From Lentihominibacter faecis (GTDB lineage: Bacteria > Bacillota > Clostridia > Peptostreptococcales > Anaerovoracaceae): DNA of 23,766 nucleotides. A program made the position numbers and the translations under genes. The DNA lies in assembly GCF_014306095.1 (NCBI RefSeq), contig NZ_JACRWC010000072.1:1-23766 (forward strand), read 5' to 3'. A model generated the notes under the pieces. The model was not told the origin of the DNA. It saw only the letters and a program-made list of their open reading frames with translations, and did not search any database. Position 1 is the first letter of the stretch, and every line of letters starts with the position of its first letter. Shown one piece after another: positions 20,955 to 23,766 of the stretch.

Positions 20955-21398
20955 ATGATTTTAATTTTCGGCGGTGCATACCAGGGGAAGCTGGACTATG
21001 CCAAGAAAAATTTTGATATAAAGACAGTGTGTGACTGCAGCGACGGCGCAGCGCCCGACTTTGCAGCCGATGCGATCTATGGGATCGAAGGATTTGTGAA
21101 ACGGTGCGCGATGCGCAGATATGAAGCCCTGACAGGAAAAGAGCCGGAAAAGCAAGTGAAACGACAATCTCCGGAATCAGTCCTTCCCCCACTGGAAGCA
21201 GCGGACTGGTTTTCCGAGAGACGTAAAGCCTGGCAGGATAAAGTTCTCATCATGACTGATGTGTCACAGGGAATCGTTCCCATGGACCCAGCGCTACGAG
21301 TCTTTCGGGAAATGAACGGCAGGCTCATGCTCCGGCTGGCAGCGGAAGCCAGCGAAGTACATCGGGTGTTTTGCGGAATTGGAAAGCGAGTGAAGTAA
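20955..21398 (+). CDS. CobU-family paralogue with degenerate P-loop
   Basis: A 147-aa protein that looks like a shortened CobU. The C-terminal half, DVSQGIVPMDPALRVFREMN followed by GRLMLRLAAEASEVHRVFCGI, matches the conserved CobU C-terminus (GxGIVPxxxxxRxFREExGxxxQxLA). The N-terminus IFGGAYQGKLDYAKK keeps the outline of the P-loop GGxxxGKS, but Ser is replaced by Leu13, and the RIxxH guanylylation segment is missing. It may be a non-catalytic partner of the full CobU, whose own C-terminus is atypical, or it may have kinase activity only. A TAGGAGG site gives good translation and the cobC-like gene follows without a gap, so it is maintained as a real gene. Confidence 0.8.
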   Translation: MILIFGGAYQGKLDYAKKNFDIKTVCDCSDGAAPDFAADAIYGIEGFVKRCAMRRYEALTGKEPEKQVKRQSPESVLPPLEAADWFSERRKAWQDKVLIMTDVSQGIVPMDPALRVFREMNGRLMLRLAAEASEVHRVFCGIGKRVK

Positions 21399-22043
21399 AT
21401 GAAAACAAAAATCTGCCTGATCCGGCATGGGATCACCGAAGGAAATCAAAAAAGGCTTTATTACGGATCATCCGACATACCTCTTGCGGAAGAAGGGATC
21501 GAAATGCTCCGAAGTCTTTCTGCGCAGGAAATCTACCCGAATGATACGGATGCAAAGTATTATACCAGCGGCATGCTGCGCACGGAACAGACTTTTTCTC
21601 TGATCTACGGCAACCGGGAGCACGAAGCATTCTCCCCTTTTCGCGAGATCGATTTCGGCGACTTTGAAATGAAAAGTTATGGCGAACTAAAGGACGATCC
21701 CGATTACCAGACCTGGATCGGAGACACCACGGGAACTCTGCCGCCTCCCGGCGGTGAAAGTGCGTGCGACTTTCAAATGCGTGTGCTGAAAGGTTTTACT
21801 GAACTTTTGCAGGAACAGGAGAAACGTCTGATATCAAGCATTGCTGATTCCCCAAGCCGGTCAAATCCCCCGGACGGAAAACTGCTGACCATCGCCGTTT
21901 GCCACGGCGGACCCATTGCGGCGATTTTGCAGAACGCCTTCCCTGATGAAAAAGAAAACTTTTATCAGTGGCTGCCGGATCCGGGGCACGGCTATCTGCT
22001 GACGGTGGAAGATAAGGATATCGTGGGAAAGGAAGAGTTTTAA
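21399..22043 (+). CDS. cobC: Histidine phosphatase family protein, probable alpha-ribazole phosphatase
   Basis: A 214-aa phosphoglycerate-mutase-like phosphatase. The catalytic motif LIRHGITEGN places the phosphorylated His10; Arg9, Arg61, Glu83 (FREIDFGDFE) and His169 (VCHGGPI) complete the pocket. In cobalamin operons this family is CobC, which dephosphorylates alpha-ribazole phosphate or adenosylcobalamin phosphate. The assignment rests on its position as the last gene of the cobT-U-S cluster, starting directly after the preceding stop. A general housekeeping phosphatase cannot be ruled out from motifs alone. The 145-160 stretch (SIADSPSRSNPPDG) is a low-complexity insertion. Confidence 0.82.
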   Translation: MKTKICLIRHGITEGNQKRLYYGSSDIPLAEEGIEMLRSLSAQEIYPNDTDAKYYTSGMLRTEQTFSLIYGNREHEAFSPFREIDFGDFEMKSYGELKDDPDYQTWIGDTTGTLPPPGGESACDFQMRVLKGFTELLQEQEKRLISSIADSPSRSNPPDGKLLTIAVCHGGPIAAILQNAFPDEKENFYQWLPDPGHGYLLTVEDKDIVGKEEF

Positions 22044-22087
22044 TAGTCAATACAACAAACCCCTGGCAATCTGCCCTGCAGTTGCGG

Positions 22088-22093
22088 TATAAT
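22088..22093 (+). promoter_or_regulatory. Probable -10 element for the flavoprotein gene
   Basis: A perfect TATAAT lies 25 bases upstream of the start at 22119, with a strong AAAGGGAGG ribosome site between. The -35 is poor (TGGCAA near 22064). Confidence 0.5.
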
Positions 22094-22118
22094 AGACCTG
22101 CAAAGGGAGGTAAGGAAC

Positions 22119-22664
22119 ATGAAGAATATTTTGATTTTAACGGGAAGTCCGCGAGTTGGCGGTAACAGTGATCTAATGGCAGATGCATTTCAGAAAGGTG
22201 CAGAATCTGCTGGCCATAAAGTGATTCGCTATGAGGCCGGACGCAATGCGATCCTGCCATGCCGGGCCTGCGAGTCCTGCTTTTCAAATGGGAAAGCCTG
22301 CGTCTGGGATGATCGATTCAGCAACGAGCTGGCACCGCTGATCGAAGAAGCTGACGTCATCGTTCTGGCGACGCCGCTGTACTGGTTTACGTTCCCGGCC
22401 CAGCTGAAAGCCGCGATCGACAAGATGTATTCCTTCATCATCGGAGAGCGTAATATTGCCGACAAAGAAGCCTTTCTGCTGATTTGTGCAGAAGATACCG
22501 ACAGTCACTGCTACGATGGAGTGCTTCGCTCCTACGAGCTTATCACCGATTACTGCAAATGGCACGACAGAGGCAAACTGACAGTGACCGGCGTCAGCGG
22601 CAAAGGCGAGATACTGAATACCGATGCTTTACAAAAAGCAGAAAAAATGGGACAGTCCGTATAG
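22119..22664 (+). CDS. Flavodoxin-fold NAD(P)H-dependent oxidoreductase with CX2CX2CX6C motif
   Basis: A 181-aa flavodoxin-like protein. The FMN phosphate loop is TGSPRVGGNSD at 8-18, and ATPLYWFTFPAQLKAAIDK near 84-102 is the second flavin loop. Cys48, Cys51, Cys54 and Cys61 form the CX2CX2CX6C pattern seen in iron-sulfur flavoproteins, as in the larger relative at 16986-17618. It probably reduces flavin or quinone-like acceptors, or serves as an electron carrier; the partner is unknown. It has its own -10 and ribosome site and stands between the cobalamin operon and the DAHP synthase leader. It is followed by a hairpin overlapping the stop codon. Confidence 0.85.
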   Translation: MKNILILTGSPRVGGNSDLMADAFQKGAESAGHKVIRYEAGRNAILPCRACESCFSNGKACVWDDRFSNELAPLIEEADVIVLATPLYWFTFPAQLKAAIDKMYSFIIGERNIADKEAFLLICAEDTDSHCYDGVLRSYELITDYCKWHDRGKLTVTGVSGKGEILNTDALQKAEKMGQSV

Positions 22665-22674
22665 ACCGTCCCAT
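22647..22674 (+). terminator. Possible terminator hairpin at the flavoprotein stop
   Basis: ATGGGAC-A-GTC and GAC-C-GTCCCAT pair over ten bases with one mismatch. There is no immediate T-run; TTTTTT follows 28 bases later. It may act as a weak or Rho-assisted terminator. Confidence 0.35.
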
Positions 22675-22720
22675 CAAGACTCGTCAAGATGGTCCATCAA
22701 ACTTTTTTGGGAAAAAACTC

Positions 22721-22749
22721 TTTACAGCATACATGGAAAGTGCTACAAT
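22721..22749 (+). promoter_or_regulatory. Predicted promoter of the aroF leader
   Basis: There is TTTACA (22721-22726), a 17-base spacer and TACAAT (22744-22749). Both hexamers match five of six consensus bases. Transcription should start near 22757, just before the leader-peptide ribosome site. Confidence 0.75.
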
Positions 22750-22781
22750 GCAAGCAAATGATTCAGAAAGGGACAACAAAA

Positions 22782-22868
22782 ATGTTAAACAGAACTTTTG
22801 CAGCTGTATATTTTTACTTTTACTTTACTTTCTTTAGAGGTAAGGTGAATTTCGCTGCAATGAGTTAA
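22782..22868 (+). CDS. Phe/Tyr-rich leader peptide of an attenuator
   Basis: A 28-codon reading frame with an AGAAAGGGA ribosome site. Its middle reads VYFYFYFTFF, so seven Phe and three Tyr codons are packed into 28. The stop (22866-22868) lies just past the antiterminator strand. It encodes no known protein and fits a leader peptide whose translation reports charged tRNA-Phe and tRNA-Tyr. The downstream gene makes the first step of aromatic amino-acid synthesis, which matches. Confidence 0.85.
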   Translation: MLNRTFAAVYFYFYFTFFRGKVNFAAMS

Positions 22869-22938
22869 ACATCCCACACTGATCAATAGAGCGATGGAAG
22901 GTTACTCCGCAGGTGAAATTCACCTGTGGAGTTTTTTT
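22843..22938 (+). promoter_or_regulatory. Transcription attenuator: antiterminator and terminator for aroF
   Basis: Terminator: ACTCCGCAGGTG (22904-22915) pairs with CACCTGTGGAGT (22921-22932), loop AAATT, then a seven-T run (22932-22938). Antiterminator: AGGTGAATTTC (22843-22853) is exactly complementary over 11 bases to GAAATTCACCT (22915-22925), which includes the 3' terminator arm. A ribosome reaching the leader stop would cover 22843-22853 and allow termination. A ribosome stalled on the Phe/Tyr run (22809-22835) would leave it largely free and allow read-through. Confidence 0.85.
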
Positions 22939-22966
22939 ATAACGAAAGTAGAAAGAGGGAAACACA

Positions 22967-23754
22967 ATGATTATCGTATTAAAAGACAACCCGGATCAGA
23001 AACAGCTTGAAAACTTAGTCTCCTGGCTGAAAAGCATGGGGCTGGACATCCATATGAGTAAAGGCCAGTCCGCCACCATCATGGGACTGATCGGCGACAC
23101 AGCCGCTGTTGATATCGACTTGATCAACGCCCTGGATATCGTCGAAACCGTAAAGCGTGTTCAGGAGCCTTACAAGAATGTAAACCGTAAATTCCACCCG
23201 GAAGACACAGTAGTGGAAGTCCTCCCCGGCGTAAAGATCGGCGGAGGAAACTTTCAGGTCATCGCAGGGCCTTGCTCAGTAGAATCCGAAGAGCAGATCT
23301 GCCTGGTGGCAGAAGAGGTCAAGAATGCAGGAGCAGGCATGCTGCGAGGCGGTGCGTTCAAGCCTAGAACTTCGCCATATGCATTCCAGGGTATGAGAGC
23401 ACAGGGCATCGACCTGCTGCTGGAAGCTAAGGAAAAAACCGGACTTCCGATCGTAACTGAAGTCATGGACATTTCTCAGCTGCCGCTTTTTGAAAATGTA
23501 GACGTGATCCAGATCGGTGCCCGTAACATGCAGAACTTCGAACTTCTGAAAGAAGTCGGCCGTCTGAGAAAACCGATCCTGTTAAAGAGAGGGCTTGCAA
23601 ATACTTTGAAGGAACTGCTGATGAGCGCAGAATACATCATGGCTGGCGGAAATGAAAATGTGATCCTTTGCGAAAGAGGCATCCGGACCTTCGAAACCGC
23701 TACGAGAAATACGCTGGATCTGGCGTCTATTCCGCTTCTGAAAACTATGACTCA
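22967..23754 (+). CDS. aroF: 3-deoxy-7-phosphoheptulonate (DAHP) synthase, 3' end cut off
   Basis: Condenses phosphoenolpyruvate and erythrose 4-phosphate, the entry step to chorismate. The first 70 or so residues are a ferredoxin-like regulatory domain ([20 protein letters not shown], then [11 protein letters not shown]), as in the Thermotoga-type enzymes inhibited by Tyr and Phe. The catalytic barrel follows: [41 protein letters not shown] and LLKRG. About 262 residues are present of the usual 340, and the break is the library end. A GAAAGAGGG site precedes the ATG. Expression appears controlled by the attenuator directly upstream. Confidence 0.96.
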
Positions 23755-23766
23755 CTGTCTCTTATA
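23755..23766 (+). other. Start of the Tn5 mosaic end (library artefact)
   Basis: CTGTCTCTTATA is the first 12 bases of the reverse-complement mosaic end. The genomic insert ends at 23754. Confidence 0.95.

Noticed and set aside
22782..22938. T-box leader before aroF
   Set aside because: No specifier loop structure or T-box consensus (AGGGUGGNACCGCG) is seen; the Phe/Tyr leader peptide with alternative hairpins explains the region.
37..23754. CRISPR arrays, insertion sequences, prophage genes or tRNA/rRNA genes
   Set aside because: I scanned for spaced direct repeats, transposase or integrase motifs and RNA genes and found none.

Overview
This is a tagmentation-derived fragment. It begins with a Nextera Read-2 adapter plus mosaic end (3-36) and ends with the start of the opposite mosaic end (23755-23766), so the genomic insert is 37-23754. 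Gene content and style point to an anaerobic Clostridia-type Firmicute: strong AGGAGG ribosome sites, TTGACA/TATAAT promoters, short intergenic gaps, a lipoate ligase, anaerobe-type flavoproteins, a clustered cobT/U/S/C set and a DAHP synthase with an N-terminal regulatory domain. The exact taxon cannot be fixed from this window.

Left half (37-12070, all minus strand). Reading in the direction of transcription, there is first a two-gene unit (EamA/DMT-type transporter, then a 97-aa winged-helix-like protein) ending at a clear intrinsic terminator (10615-10652). A new promoter (10535-10563) then drives a tight eight-gene operon: dihydrolipoyl dehydrogenase (E3), a HyuA-like actin-fold ATPase, E1 alpha, E1 beta, a free-standing lipoyl-domain protein, a 593-aa cobalamin-dependent mutase with a C-terminal DxHxxG B12 domain, a catalytic-domain-only E2, and an aldehyde dehydrogenase. 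A glycerol/diol dehydrogenase (gldA-like, cut by the window edge) follows with its own promoter. The set looks like an acetoin-dehydrogenase-type 2-oxo-acid/ketol-cleaving complex whose E2 is split into two proteins, with an AdoCbl mutase gene lodged between the halves. I know of no described pathway with this gene set; the substrate is unknown.

Middle (12071-14951, plus strand). A cobalamin riboswitch (about 12264-12450) with a downstream intrinsic terminator lies upstream of the first of two tandem ROK/NagC-type transcription factors. The two share about 71% identity in the DNA-binding part but have diverged sensor domains. They are divergent from the transporter and mutase region. The simplest reading is that B12 level sets the amount of regulator, which in turn gates expression of the B12-dependent catabolic operon. 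Candidate palindromic operators overlap both divergent promoters.

Right half. A lipoate-protein ligase (minus, 14952-15935) could charge the lipoyl-domain protein. Then come, on plus, an SGNH hydrolase and a flavoprotein with an iron-sulfur-flavoprotein-like cysteine motif (16363-17618). A cobalamin nucleotide-loop assembly operon follows (17658-22043): TIM-barrel sugar isomerase-like protein (apparently leaderless), cobT, cobU, cobS, a degenerate second CobU-like protein and a CobC-type phosphatase. A second Isf-like flavoprotein (22119-22664) precedes a DAHP synthase (22967 to the end), which sits behind a classical attenuator: a 28-aa Phe/Tyr-rich leader peptide, a terminator and an exactly complementary antiterminator.

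Together the window holds an AdoCbl-dependent, lipoate-dependent catabolic module, the ligase for one cofactor, late assembly genes for the other, and a B12-sensing regulatory circuit beside it. All functional links beyond family assignments are inference.
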